The notes: generated by a model not told the origin, from the letters alone. A DNA stretch of 38,778 bases from Verrucomicrobiota bacterium (GCA_017853115.1 JAFMKE010000005.1:1-38778), one strand, 5' to 3'. Numbered from the stretch's first letter, positions 1-8,257 are shown. Program-made: numbers and translations.

Positions 1-3
1 AAC

Positions 4-603
4 CTACCCTTTGATGTAAACTATTTTCTTCGTATCGAAAAAATCTTCCTTGTAATAGCTTGAGATATTCTGCACTTTAGCCCGATAGCCAACAGCCTTC
101 AGCTCGTCATTTAAGTCGCCTCCTTTAAGAAAAAAGTACTCCGTTTGATCTTTCTCTTTTAAATGCTTAGTCCAGTCCAATAGCTTTTTAGTAGGTGCCA
201 CCGCTCTTGACACGATATAATGATATTTGCCATTCAAGCTTTCTACTCGAGCTTGTTCCGCTCGCACATTTTCCAAGCCAACAGCTTCAATCAATTCATT
301 AACTACACGAATTTTCTTTCCAATACTATCCACCAAATGAAATTTACATTTTGGATAATAGATAGCCAAAGGAAGACCCGGGAAACCACCACCTGTACCC
401 AAATCCAGAACACGTTTATCTCTTCCAAAACGCTTCAACTTTGCTATAGCCAGTGAATGGAGTACATGCTTTACCTCAAATGCATCAATATCTTTTCGGG
501 AAATAACGTTAATCTTTTCGTTCCACTCACGAACAGCTTCACCCAGCTTGTTGAACTGGTCCAATTGCTTGGGACTTAACTCAGGGAAATATTTTTCAAG
601 CAT
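4..603 (-). CDS. rsmG: 16S rRNA (guanine527-N7)-methyltransferase RsmG
   Basis: Class I SAM-dependent methyltransferase that makes m7G527 in the 530 loop of 16S rRNA. The 199 aa length is usual for the family. The SAM-binding motif I is plain as VLDLGTGGGFPGLPLA around residues 65-80, and the family segment HVLHSLAIAKL precedes it. The C-terminal half contains YHYIVSRAVAP, the conserved RAVA stretch of RsmG. It starts at an ATG only 2 bases after the stop of the upstream ECF sigma gene, so the two are almost certainly co-transcribed as the end of a glycosyltransferase-sigma-rsmG unit. In many phyla this gene sits beside oriC with gidA, but nothing here suggests an origin. Identification is confident. 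Confidence 0.95.
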   Translation of the reverse strand: MLEKYFPELSPKQLDQFNKLGEAVREWNEKINVISRKDIDAFEVKHVLHSLAIAKLKRFGRDKRVLDLGTGGGFPGLPLAIYYPKCKFHLVDSIGKKIRVVNELIEAVGLENVRAEQARVESLNGKYHYIVSRAVAPTKKLLDWTKHLKEKDQTEYFFLKGGDLNDELKAVGYRAKVQNISSYYKEDFFDTKKIVYIKG

Positions 604-605
604 GC

Positions 606-1211
606 TTAATACTTGTCATCGTGACCATCCAACAATTTAGCCAGAAAGTCTTTGGCTCGACTTAAGCGAACTTTAACTGTACCCAATGGGATTTGTAACT
701 GATCCGCTATTTCTTCGTACTTCAACTCTTCAAAGTAGTATAAATTAATTAACTCTTTGTACTTATCATCAAGCGAATTAATTACCTCTCGCATAATTGC
801 ACTTCGCTGTCCTTTTAACATTGCCTCCTCGGGGTCGGCTTTCTCATCCACCAAGGTCGTACTCACTGAGGCACCCTGATCCCCATCATCTTCGAAGATA
901 TTTACATCCAAAGAAGTGGTTGAAAGCTTCCGTTTTCTTAAATGATCAATCGCATTATTACTCGCAATTCTAAACAACCAAGTAGAAAAGGCATAGCTGT
1001 TATCGTATTTATCCAAGCTGCGAAATGCCTTAGTGAAAGCCTGCATGGTTAAGTCTTCTGCGTCGTCCTTATTACTAACCATTTTTAAAACGGTGAAGTA
1101 CACCGCCTTTTTGTACTTGTTCATTAAAGTAGCATACGCTAACTGATCGTTTCTATTTAAGATACGTTCTACAAGATATTTGTCTATCAACTTTTGATCA
1201 GCTCCAGCCAT
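606..1211 (-). CDS. ECF-type RNA polymerase sigma factor
   Basis: A 201 aa sigma-70 family protein with only regions 2 and 4, the ECF layout. Region 2 covers about residues 20-95 (DAEDLTMQAFTKAFRSLDKY, then STWLFRIASNNAIDHLRKRK, which resembles the -10 recognition helix). Region 4 covers about 130-195 and ends in a helix-turn-helix, LKYEEIADQLQIPLGTVKVR. An acidic linker (EDDGDQGASVS) joins them. The gene overlaps the end of the glycosyltransferase by 14 bases and lies 2 bases before rsmG. No anti-sigma gene with a membrane segment is next to it, so activity may be controlled by expression level or by a distant partner. Which promoters it recognises cannot be told from the sequence. Confidence 0.9.
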   Translation of the reverse strand: MAGADQKLIDKYLVERILNRNDQLAYATLMNKYKKAVYFTVLKMVSNKDDAEDLTMQAFTKAFRSLDKYDNSYAFSTWLFRIASNNAIDHLRKRKLSTTSLDVNIFEDDGDQGASVSTTLVDEKADPEEAMLKGQRSAIMREVINSLDDKYKELINLYYFEELKYEEIADQLQIPLGTVKVRLSRAKDFLAKLLDGHDDKY

Positions 1212-2298
1212 TATTTGCTTTTAGCGCTTTAAAATGATTGAAAATTAAAAATACCACCCAAAAAAAATCAAGAAACAAAATATTTCCTATTATCCTTCGG
1301 TTTTGAAGCATCTGTAAATTTCGGTAGTTAAACATAACAAAGATGATCCACTTAGCCAAATATATGGATAAAACAGTTGTCCACTCAAAGTCGTTGATTA
1401 AAAACAAGAATAGAGCAAAATAAAACAATATCGACAAGAATGGGAATCCACCTACTAAAATGATTTTCAACAAATTATAATATTTAGCTGTACTGTAATG
1501 CCGTTGCTTTTGTTTCATCCATTCACCAAACGAGCTTGGAGGAAGAGTGTATACCAAATTATCCAAATCAAGTGTAATCATCGTATTGGAGCGGGTGGCC
1601 ACTTCAGCTAGCAACAAATCATCATCACCACTTAGCGTTCGATTACTTTTTTGAAAAACTCGTTCGTTCAAAATCGCCTTTCGGTAGGCGATGTTTCGAC
1701 CAACTCCCATGTACGGAATTCCGATAAATGCAAATGAGAGATATTGAAGTGCAGTTAGCGTTGTTTCAATCTGAATAAATTTATTTAATAAACCCTTACG
1801 CTTTTCATAGGGTGAATACCCTAATACGATATCAACCCCTGGTTTAAACCTTGAGAGCATCTTTGCTAGATGTCGCTGACTAATTGGATAACAATCAGCA
1901 TCACTAAGCACTACAAAATCATAACTACTCTTTTCAATCCCTGCTAATAGCGCTCTTCGTTTTCCTTTAAGATTGCTGAGCTGCTTTGGAGCCAAGTGAA
2001 TCACCTTTACAGTAGGATATTTTTTTTGAAGAGCGAGTAAGACCTCAGCCGTTTGGTCAGCAGAGCCATCATTTACCACAATCAACTCAAACTCAACACC
2101 TGTTTGTTTTATCCAAATAGGTATAAATCTGGATAAATTTTCAGCCTCATTTTTAGCACAAATAATAAGACTTACTCCTTGTTTTTCATCATCGTCAAGG
2201 GTGCTTTGTTTAGCTAAGCTTAAACAACTGAATATTAAATAATAACTTAGCAGCCCAAAGAAGACAATAAGTGTAAAAATGAGCAAAGGGACAGCCAT
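1198..2298 (-). CDS. Family 2 glycosyltransferase, membrane anchored
   Basis: A 366 aa GT-A fold glycosyltransferase. The N-terminus is a single hydrophobic span (MAVPLLIFTLIVFFGLLSYY). The catalytic domain follows with VSLIICAKNEAENL, ELIVVNDGSADQT and VVLSDADCYP (the metal- and nucleotide-sugar-binding Asp residues), then a QxxRH-type motif in MKQKQRHYSTAKYY typical of processive GT2 enzymes. Two or more C-terminal membrane spans follow (FPFLSILFYFALFLFLIN). The frame is open upstream to 2358, but the ATG at 2298 places the hydrophobic anchor first, as in relatives, and avoids a long overlap with tgt. Its start codon overlaps that of divergent tgt by 2 bases. Likely role is in cell-envelope or exopolysaccharide synthesis; the sugar and acceptor are unknown. 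Confidence 0.85.
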   Translation of the reverse strand: MAVPLLIFTLIVFFGLLSYYLIFSCLSLAKQSTLDDDEKQGVSLIICAKNEAENLSRFIPIWIKQTGVEFELIVVNDGSADQTAEVLLALQKKYPTVKVIHLAPKQLSNLKGKRRALLAGIEKSSYDFVVLSDADCYPISQRHLAKMLSRFKPGVDIVLGYSPYEKRKGLLNKFIQIETTLTALQYLSFAFIGIPYMGVGRNIAYRKAILNERVFQKSNRTLSGDDDLLLAEVATRSNTMITLDLDNLVYTLPPSSFGEWMKQKQRHYSTAKYYNLLKIILVGGFPFLSILFYFALFLFLINDFEWTTVLSIYLAKWIIFVMFNYRNLQMLQNRRIIGNILFLDFFWVVFLIFNHFKALKANNGWS

Positions 2299-3427
2299 GA
2301 AATTTGATTTACAGCACAAAGATAAACTTTCCAATGCAAGAGCGGGGACAATTACCACGGATCATGGAGTTATCGAAACACCCATATTCATGCCGGTCGG
2401 CACCATTGGCAGCGTAAAAGCCGTTCATTTCAGAGAACTTGAAGAAGAGATTCATGCACAAATTATATTAGGAAACACCTATCATTTATACTTACGTCCG
2501 GGATTAGATATCATTCAAAAAGCTGGTGGTTTGCATCGTTTTATTGGCTGGGATAAACCCATGTTAACCGATAGTGGTGGTTATCAAGTTTATTCCCTTT
2601 CAGGCACAAGAAAAATCAAAGAGGAAGGCGTAAAATTCCAATCGCATATTGACGGCTCTCGACATTTGTTTACTCCTGAAAATGTAATGGACACCCAACG
2701 AGTTATTGGTGCGGATATCATCATGGCCTTCGATGAATGCACCCCCTACCCTTGTGAAAAGAATTATGCCAAGGCATCGATGAACATGACTCATCGTTGG
2801 TTAGATCGTTGTATCAGACGTTTTGATGAGACTGAGGGTATCTATGATTATCAGCAGACCCTTTTCCCTATCGTTCAAGGGAGCACTTATCCCGATTTAC
2901 GCAAAGAAAGCGCGGAGTATATTGCCAAGAAAGAAATGCCAGGAAATGCAATCGGTGGCTTGAGTGTTGGAGAGCCTGCTGAAGAAATGTATGCGATGTC
3001 TGAATTGGTTTGTGCCATATTACCAAGTGACAAGCCGAGGTATCTTATGGGTGTAGGAACACCAGCTAATATTTTAGAGAATATTGCTATAGGTATCGAT
3101 ATGTTTGATTGCGTAATGCCGACACGAAACGCCAGGAATGGCATGTTATTCACCAAACAGGGCTTCATTAATATCAAGAATAAAAAATGGGCAAGTGACT
3201 TTAGTCCAATTGATGCAGAAAGTGAGGCTTCAACTAGTCGATATCACTCTAAAGCCTACTTACGCCATTTATTTGTGAGTGGAGAAAGACTGGGAGGACA
3301 AATCGCCTCAATTCAGAACCTCAGCTTTTATCTGTGGTTGGTAGGTGAAGCACGCAAACAAATTATAGCGGGAACTTTTTCCTCTTGGAAAGAAAAAATG
3401 GTTCGGCAAGTAAGTACTAGATTATAA
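2297..3427 (+). CDS. tgt: Queuine tRNA-ribosyltransferase
   Basis: Exchanges guanine-34 of GUN-anticodon tRNAs for the queuosine precursor preQ1. The 376 aa protein shows TDSGGYQVYSL (general acid/base Asp at residue 92), GADIIMAFDEC, GGLSVGEP, YLMGVGTPANILENI and GIDMFDCVMPTRNARNG, which holds the nucleophilic Asp. An in-frame ATG 18 bases upstream exists, but MKFDLQHKD matches the usual family start. Odd feature: the Cys-x-Cys-x2-Cys zinc site is gone. At the aligned place (residues 309-314) the three cysteines are Ser, Ala and Ser, while the His of YLRHL is kept. From memory, other Bacteroidota Tgt proteins may share this. It is followed 33 bases later by the LptG-type permease. Confidence 0.95.
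   Translation: MKFDLQHKDKLSNARAGTITTDHGVIETPIFMPVGTIGSVKAVHFRELEEEIHAQIILGNTYHLYLRPGLDIIQKAGGLHRFIGWDKPMLTDSGGYQVYSLSGTRKIKEEGVKFQSHIDGSRHLFTPENVMDTQRVIGADIIMAFDECTPYPCEKNYAKASMNMTHRWLDRCIRRFDETEGIYDYQQTLFPIVQGSTYPDLRKESAEYIAKKEMPGNAIGGLSVGEPAEEMYAMSELVCAILPSDKPRYLMGVGTPANILENIAIGIDMFDCVMPTRNARNGMLFTKQGFINIKNKKWASDFSPIDAESEASTSRYHSKAYLRHLFVSGERLGGQIASIQNLSFYLWLVGEARKQIIAGTFSSWKEKMVRQVSTRL
2317..2324 (-). promoter_or_regulatory. Candidate -7 element for the glycosyltransferase-sigma-rsmG unit
   Basis: The reverse strand reads TATCTTTG, a perfect match to the Bacteroidota -7 consensus TAnnTTTG, 19 bases before the glycosyltransferase ATG at 2298. It lies inside the first codons of tgt, which is where a promoter must lie because the two divergent genes have no intergenic space. 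No well-spaced TTG -33 element was found, so this is a tentative call. Confidence 0.4.
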
Positions 3428-3460
3428 TTTTAAGAGTTTTGTTAAGAAGCACGATCTGAA

Positions 3461-4537
3461 TTGAAAAAAATAGATTTCTATATCGTCCGAAAATTTCTGG
3501 GTACATTCTTTTTTATCCTAATGCTTTTGGTGCTGATAGCCGTGGTAATTGATATATCTGAGAAGATAGATAATTTTATACGCAGTGAGGCAACTTGGGA
3601 TATGATTGTGCGCCAATACTATTTTAATTTTATTCCACATATTGCCGCTTTGCTCGGACCATTCTTCGTGCTGGTCGCCGTAGTATTTTTTACAGCACAA
3701 CTTGCATCCCGTTCGGAAATTATAGCCATGACAAGCGGAGGAGTTAGTTTTTATCGATTAATGCTTCCTTACTTCTTAGGTGCAGGCATTCTGGGGGGTA
3801 TTCTTTTCTACACTAATCACTATTGGGTGCCTAATGCCAACAAAGGTCGACTAGCTTTTGAATGGGAATATCTAACTACCTGGAAGAACTTTTGGTTAAT
3901 GAATGTACACAGGAAGTTAGATGAAAACACCTATTTGTATTTTGCGCGGTATACCACCGAAACGCATACCGGATTAAAAATGAGTTTGGAGCGTATTGAA
4001 AACAATGAAATTACCTACAAATTAAACTCCGACAAAGCCATTTGGAATGATTCTTTAGAAACGTGGCATATTGAAACCTATACGATTCGAACCTTTGAAA
4101 ATGGCAAAGAATCACTTACATCCGGTCTAGCAATGGACACAGCAATTGATTTTAGGCCGGAGAATATTTCTTTAAAAGTTTCTTCCAAAGAAGAGATGAC
4201 AACACCAGAATTAAAGAAACATATCATTGAGCTGAGAGAAACTGGCCAAAGTAATATAGCTTTTTATGCATTGGAACTTCATCGACGAACTGCCTCCGTT
4301 TTTAGTTTAATTATACTAACCATTATCGGCTATTCTTTAGCCTCGAGAAAAGTACGCGGTGGTCTGGGCCTGCACATTGTTACAGCCATCATCCTCGCTG
4401 GATTGTATGAACTCACGGCAAAATTTACGACCACCTATACCACTAATGCAGGACTAGATGCATTTTGGGGTATTTGGATCCCCAACTTTATTTTTATCGT
4501 TATCGCTGTGATTTTCGTGCGATTTGCCCAAAAATAG
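3461..4537 (+). CDS. LptF/LptG-family permease, LptG-like (YjgP/YjgQ family)
   Basis: Inner-membrane permease of the LptB2FG exporter, which extracts LPS from the inner membrane and passes it to the periplasmic Lpt bridge. The 358 aa protein has the family layout: N-terminal KKIDFYIVRKFLGTFFFILM, membrane spans up to about residue 120, a soluble periplasmic beta-rich domain (about 130-260), and three C-terminal spans ending in NFIFIVIAVIFVRFAQK. The start is a TTG at 3461; no ATG lies between it and the conserved N-terminus. Length and position after tgt favour LptG over LptF. A second, longer family member lies at 26894-28324, so the pair is probably encoded by two unlinked genes. The stop is 7 bases from that of convergent dnaB. 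Confidence 0.85.
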   Translation: MKKIDFYIVRKFLGTFFFILMLLVLIAVVIDISEKIDNFIRSEATWDMIVRQYYFNFIPHIAALLGPFFVLVAVVFFTAQLASRSEIIAMTSGGVSFYRLMLPYFLGAGILGGILFYTNHYWVPNANKGRLAFEWEYLTTWKNFWLMNVHRKLDENTYLYFARYTTETHTGLKMSLERIENNEITYKLNSDKAIWNDSLETWHIETYTIRTFENGKESLTSGLAMDTAIDFRPENISLKVSSKEEMTTPELKKHIIELRETGQSNIAFYALELHRRTASVFSLIILTIIGYSLASRKVRGGLGLHIVTAIILAGLYELTAKFTTTYTTNAGLDAFWGIWIPNFIFIVIAVIFVRFAQK

Positions 4538-4544
4538 ATACCGC

Positions 4545-6086
4545 TTAGAATGGTGTTGAATCATCAAAATCGGGGTTACCTTCATCCTTGTTATTCATTT
4601 TTGAGGGTTTGGTAACGGTATTATTTGAATCAAAATCTTGAGGCAATTCCATAAATGAACTATTAAGGTCAGTGAACTTCGCAAACTGAGGAACAAAACG
4701 AATCTTTACTGTTTTTAAAGCACCGTGTCTGTTTTTAGCCACAATAACTTCTGCAATCCCCCTGCAATCTTGACCTTCTTCATCTTCCGTTATATTATAA
4801 TAATCAGGACGATACAAGAAAATAACCATATCCGCATCTTGCTCTATGGCTCCCGATTCCCTTAAATCGGAAAGCATAGGTCGCTTAGAACCTCCGCGCG
4901 TTTCAACTGCACGGCTGAGCTGTGACAAGGCAATTACAGGTACATTTAATTCCTTTGCGATACCTTTCAGTGAACGAGAGATATAAGATATTTCCTGTTC
5001 GCGATTCCCGCTACCTTTTCCGTCATTTGACCCTGTCATTAACTGCAAGTAATCAATTACAATCATTGAGACATCATGTTTTGCCTTTAATCTTCTGCAC
5101 TTTGCACGCAATTCAAAAACACCAATCGCCGGCGTATCATCTACATAAAGTGGAGCGCTTTGAAGATTATCTATATTCTTAGTTAAATGCTTCCATTCTC
5201 GCTCAAGCAAGGTTCCTTTTCTCAACTTCTCCGAGTCAATTTCCGTTTCCATTGAAATCAAACGGCTTACCAATTGATTGGAAGACATTTCCAATGAAAA
5301 GAAAGCCACAGGTTTTTCCAAATCCACCGATGCATTTCTGGCTAAAGCCAAAGTAAACGCTGTTTTCCCCATGCCGGGACGAGCAGCCAAAATAATTAAG
5401 TCTGATTTCTGCCAACCCGCTGTTAAACGGTCAAGCTCAGTAAATCCTGACCCTACACCGGTGAGTACATCTCCCTCAACAGCACGCAAACGGCGTTGAT
5501 CAATCTCTTCAAGCTCAGCAAGCAATACAGAACTAATTTTCTCTGTATTCTTCTTCATGTTGTTCTCACTTAATTCAAACAACTCACCTTCAGCCTTATC
5601 CAACAAATCGAATACGTCTACTGTGTCGTCGTAAGCATCTTTAAGCACATCACTGCTCACACTGATTAACTCACGTTGTAAATGCTTTTGAGCAATAATT
5701 CTAGCGTGAAACTCAATATTTGCAGAAGACGAGACTTTATTGGTTAAGGAAGCTATAAAGTAAGAACCACCAACCATATCTAAATCACCAGTAAGTTTCA
5801 ATCGCTCATTTACAGTCAATATATCAATGGGTTGATTTTCTTCATAAAGCGATTTCATCGCCCTATAAATTCGAACATGTGCATCGACGTAAAAACTCTC
5901 CGGCTTGATGATTTCCACTACCTTGTCAAAGGCTTCTGATTCTAGCATAATAGCTCCCAGAACAGCTTCTTCAAGATCTCTAGCTTGCGGTAAGACTTTA
6001 GCATTTTCTAAGCCTTCCCCGCGCTTTTCCCTTCCTTTTTTAATGGCTTCACTCAAACGTTTATTAAAATCTTGATTGTCTTTCAT
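4545..6086 (-). CDS. dnaB: Replicative DNA helicase DnaB
   Basis: Hexameric 5'-3' helicase of the replication fork. The 513 aa protein has an N-terminal DnaG-interacting domain (about 33-135, starting PQARDLEEAVLGAIM), a linker, and a RecA-like ATPase with Walker A ARPGMGKTA (235-243), SLEMSSNQLVSRL, and Walker B MIVIDYLQL (341-349). QEISYISRSLKGIAKELN and SQLSRAVETRGGSKRP follow. No intein interrupts it. The C-terminus carries a roughly 28-residue polar extension ending PDFDDSTPF, which resembles the acidic protein-binding tail of SSB (consensus DDDIPF). The upstream gap holds a perfect DnaA box. The 3' end faces the LptG gene with 7 bases between stops. Confidence 0.97.
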   Translation of the reverse strand: MKDNQDFNKRLSEAIKKGREKRGEGLENAKVLPQARDLEEAVLGAIMLESEAFDKVVEIIKPESFYVDAHVRIYRAMKSLYEENQPIDILTVNERLKLTGDLDMVGGSYFIASLTNKVSSSANIEFHARIIAQKHLQRELISVSSDVLKDAYDDTVDVFDLLDKAEGELFELSENNMKKNTEKISSVLLAELEEIDQRRLRAVEGDVLTGVGSGFTELDRLTAGWQKSDLIILAARPGMGKTAFTLALARNASVDLEKPVAFFSLEMSSNQLVSRLISMETEIDSEKLRKGTLLEREWKHLTKNIDNLQSAPLYVDDTPAIGVFELRAKCRRLKAKHDVSMIVIDYLQLMTGSNDGKGSGNREQEISYISRSLKGIAKELNVPVIALSQLSRAVETRGGSKRPMLSDLRESGAIEQDADMVIFLYRPDYYNITEDEEGQDCRGIAEVIVAKNRHGALKTVKIRFVPQFAKFTDLNSSFMELPQDFDSNNTVTKPSKMNNKDEGNPDFDDSTPF

Positions 6087-6149
6087 AATAGTAGTTTAGG
6101 CTTAGGGATCTGAATCCAAAAAGAAATAAAACGAATCGTTTTATACATT

Positions 6150-6157
6150 CAAATGTA
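6150..6157 (-). promoter_or_regulatory. Candidate -7 element upstream of dnaB
   Basis: The reverse strand reads TACATTTG, which fits TAnnTTTG, 64 bases before the dnaB ATG. No clear TTG -33 partner is visible at the expected spacing, so support is moderate to weak. Confidence 0.3.
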
Positions 6158-6232
6158 GAACTTATTCCATGCGCTTACTAATCATTTGACGAAAAAAAAA
6201 GTGAACACGATAAGTTGATAAAAAATGGAAAT

Positions 6233-6241
6233 TGTGGATAA
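6233..6241 (-). promoter_or_regulatory. Perfect DnaA box in the dnaB upstream region
   Basis: The reverse strand reads TTATCCACA, the consensus DnaA-binding 9-mer, in the 187-base gap between the flippase-like gene and dnaB. It overlaps a small inverted repeat (GATAA-TTT-TTATC, 6237-6249). It lies about 76 bases upstream of the putative dnaB -7 element. DnaA control of replication genes is plausible. There is only one perfect box, so this is not an origin on its own. Confidence 0.5.
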
Positions 6242-6273
6242 TTTTTATCGCACCACTTTGAGTAAATGCTGAA

Positions 6274-7251
6274 TTACAACATCCGACTAGCTTCTTTTTT
6301 ACCGATAATAAAAAAATAATACCCCACAAGGGCAGGAATGATTATATTGATAACCCAAATGGCAAAAACTGCTAAAACTACACCTAATTCATTGTTACTG
6401 TGGCGACTAAGAATTAAAACCAAGACATTGCCTTTTACCCCTAAATCGACAAAAGGTACAGAGGGAAACATGGTATGAATCACCAACATTGTACTTACTG
6501 AGGCAAACAGCACTTCAAAAGGTAGGTCGATACCGAAAAAATACAAGAGATAGACATATTGAGAAACATAAACCAGATACCTAAATAGCGTAACTAAAAG
6601 AATCAAGAGTAATTTACTTCTTGGCACTGTATATTCTATGGGGTATTTTTCAGTAAGCTTGCGTAAAAATGAAATATTAGAAACCTTAGTTAATACCCAT
6701 TTAAGATTGAAATAAACCAAGCTAGCAGTGCAAATAACAAGCAAAGCAAAAGGAATGGTATACTTGTCGAGTGTGGGACGTTCAGCAACTATCATAATAG
6801 TTCGACCCCCCATATAAATCCCAATGCTAAACGTAACGATAAATTGAGCAATCCCGCCCCAGTATCCAGCGGTGAGGGACCTTGAACGTGATTCAGCAGG
6901 CATTCGTTTTAACCGACCTAAAAATTCACCAACTCTGTTGGGGGAAACAAATCCAAAAAAGCTACCACAAAGCATACTTTTTAAGGCATCTACAATATCA
7001 AAATCCTCTTGAAACTGGTTAACAAACATCTTCCATTTGGTACTTTCAAGAAATATATTAACCGGCATTAAAAGAATAGCTGCCAACAAAAATGGAAACT
7101 GTCGCCAGCTGAAACTGGATTGAAACGCTTCAATAAGGTTGTATTCACTCGATTTTGAGTCAATTTGCCAATAGATTAATCCACACAATAGCACAAAGAG
7201 TATTACCTTTAAGACGTGTGAGAGCACTTTGTATGCAACTGTTTTTTTCAA
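6274..7251 (-). CDS. Flippase-like integral membrane protein (LPG synthase TM / UPF0104 family)
   Basis: A 325 aa polytopic membrane protein with about eight hydrophobic spans. It has the family pattern seen in the MprF transmembrane half and related lipid flippase-like proteins: FLESTKWKMFV, then MLCGSFFGFVSPNRVGEFLGRLKRM (residues 92-116), and later MLVIHTMFPSVPFVDLGVKGN. Members are thought to move or modify polar lipids; no substrate can be assigned. The start is a TTG at 7251, directly before codons for KKTVAYKVL; no ATG is nearby. It is divergent from ruvC with only 43 bases between starts, and dnaB lies downstream on the same strand after a 187-base gap. Confidence 0.75.
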   Translation of the reverse strand: MKKTVAYKVLSHVLKVILFVLLCGLIYWQIDSKSSEYNLIEAFQSSFSWRQFPFLLAAILLMPVNIFLESTKWKMFVNQFQEDFDIVDALKSMLCGSFFGFVSPNRVGEFLGRLKRMPAESRSRSLTAGYWGGIAQFIVTFSIGIYMGGRTIMIVAERPTLDKYTIPFALLVICTASLVYFNLKWVLTKVSNISFLRKLTEKYPIEYTVPRSKLLLILLVTLFRYLVYVSQYVYLLYFFGIDLPFEVLFASVSTMLVIHTMFPSVPFVDLGVKGNVLVLILSRHSNNELGVVLAVFAIWVINIIIPALVGYYFFIIGKKEASRML

Positions 7252-7294
7252 GGTCAGGGTGTTCTTCGTTAAAGATAATTTTTTCTAATCAAAT

Positions 7295-7855
7295 ATGACA
7301 GGCAAAGAAACCATCATTTTAGGAATTGACCCCGGCACGAGTATTTTTGGCTATGGTGTCATCCGAATAGAAAAAAAGCAAATTCAACTCATTGCCTTGG
7401 GTAGTGTTAACCTGAGTAAATACAGCAATCACCAACTCAAATTAAAATATATTTTTGAACGAGTTCGCTATTTAGTAGATGAATATAAACCAGATTTGTG
7501 TGCCATTGAAGCACCTTTCTTTGGTAAAAATGTCCAATCCATGTTGAAGTTGGGCAGAGCTCAGGGCGTTAGCATGGCGGCAGTACTCACACGAGATATT
7601 CCCATAGAAGAGTACTCCCCGCGTAAAATTAAACAAGCCATAACAGGAAATGGTAATGCAAGCAAAGAACAAGTGGCTGCAATGCTTCAGAGTATCTGCA
7701 AATTCAAAGAAATGCCAAAAAATCTAGATGCAACTGACGGCTTAGCGGTAGCTGTGTGTCATCACTTTCAAACCTCAGGAAGAATACAAGGAAAAACAAA
7801 CAACAAGGGATGGAAGGGCTTCATTCAAGACAACCCTGACCGAATCAAATCCTAA
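7295..7855 (+). CDS. ruvC: Holliday junction resolvase RuvC
   Basis: Dimeric endonuclease that resolves Holliday junctions with RuvAB. The 186 aa protein has the RNase H-like fold and the acidic metal ligands: Asp in ILGIDPGTSIFGYGVI (Asp12), Glu in LCAIEAPFFGKN, and the paired Asp residues in NLDATDGLAVAVCHH near the C-terminus. SMLKLGRAQGV is the usual family helix. A roughly 25-residue basic tail follows. It is a single-gene unit whose stop overlaps the stop of the convergent HIT gene by 2 bases (the shared CTAA at 7852-7855), leaving no room for a separate terminator. Confidence 0.95.
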   Translation: MTGKETIILGIDPGTSIFGYGVIRIEKKQIQLIALGSVNLSKYSNHQLKLKYIFERVRYLVDEYKPDLCAIEAPFFGKNVQSMLKLGRAQGVSMAAVLTRDIPIEEYSPRKIKQAITGNGNASKEQVAAMLQSICKFKEMPKNLDATDGLAVAVCHHFQTSGRIQGKTNNKGWKGFIQDNPDRIKS

Positions 7856-8256
7856 AGGTAATTTTGAAATGCCTTAGCAATATTTTCACTAATTAACTTC
7901 ATCTCCGCTGCATCTATAATCAACTTGGGATTGGCAAAATTTAAATCACCCATTCCATTAATCGGTACTAAATGAATATGGGCGTGCGGAACTTCCAATC
8001 CAATAACCGCCACTCCTATTCGAGTGCATGGGATAACTTCCTTGATAGCTAGTGCCACCTTTTTAGCAAACAATTGCAAACCTGCATACTCATCATCTTT
8101 CAAATCAAATAGATAATCTACTTCCTTTTTCGGAATCACCAAGGTATGCCCTTTTGCTAAGGGATTAATATCCAAAAATGCATAAAAGTCTTTCGTTTCC
8201 GCGATCTTATATGACGGTATCTCCCCCTTTACTATTTTGGAAAAAATACTAGACAT
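7852..8256 (-). CDS. HIT-family nucleotide-binding protein
   Basis: Histidine-triad hydrolase or transferase acting on nucleotide phosphoramidates or related substrates. The triad VPHAHIHLVPI (HxHxHxx) is intact, with ANPKLI a little downstream; the N-terminal half has FSKIVKGEIPSYKIAE and LVIPKKEVDYL. The frame is open to 8355, but the ATG at 8256 gives a 134 aa protein beginning MSSIFSKIV, the normal HIT start, and sits one base after the greA stop. It is therefore translated behind greA in one operon. The N-terminal zinc cysteines found in some HIT proteins are absent (SIFSKIV where others have CIFCKI). Confidence 0.9.
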   Translation of the reverse strand: MSSIFSKIVKGEIPSYKIAETKDFYAFLDINPLAKGHTLVIPKKEVDYLFDLKDDEYAGLQLFAKKVALAIKEVIPCTRIGVAVIGLEVPHAHIHLVPINGMGDLNFANPKLIIDAAEMKLISENIAKAFQNYL

Positions 8257-8257
8257 C

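Noticed and set aside
6087-6273. Possible replication origin near dnaB
   Set aside because: There is only one perfect DnaA box, no cluster of boxes, and no dnaA or dnaN next to it.
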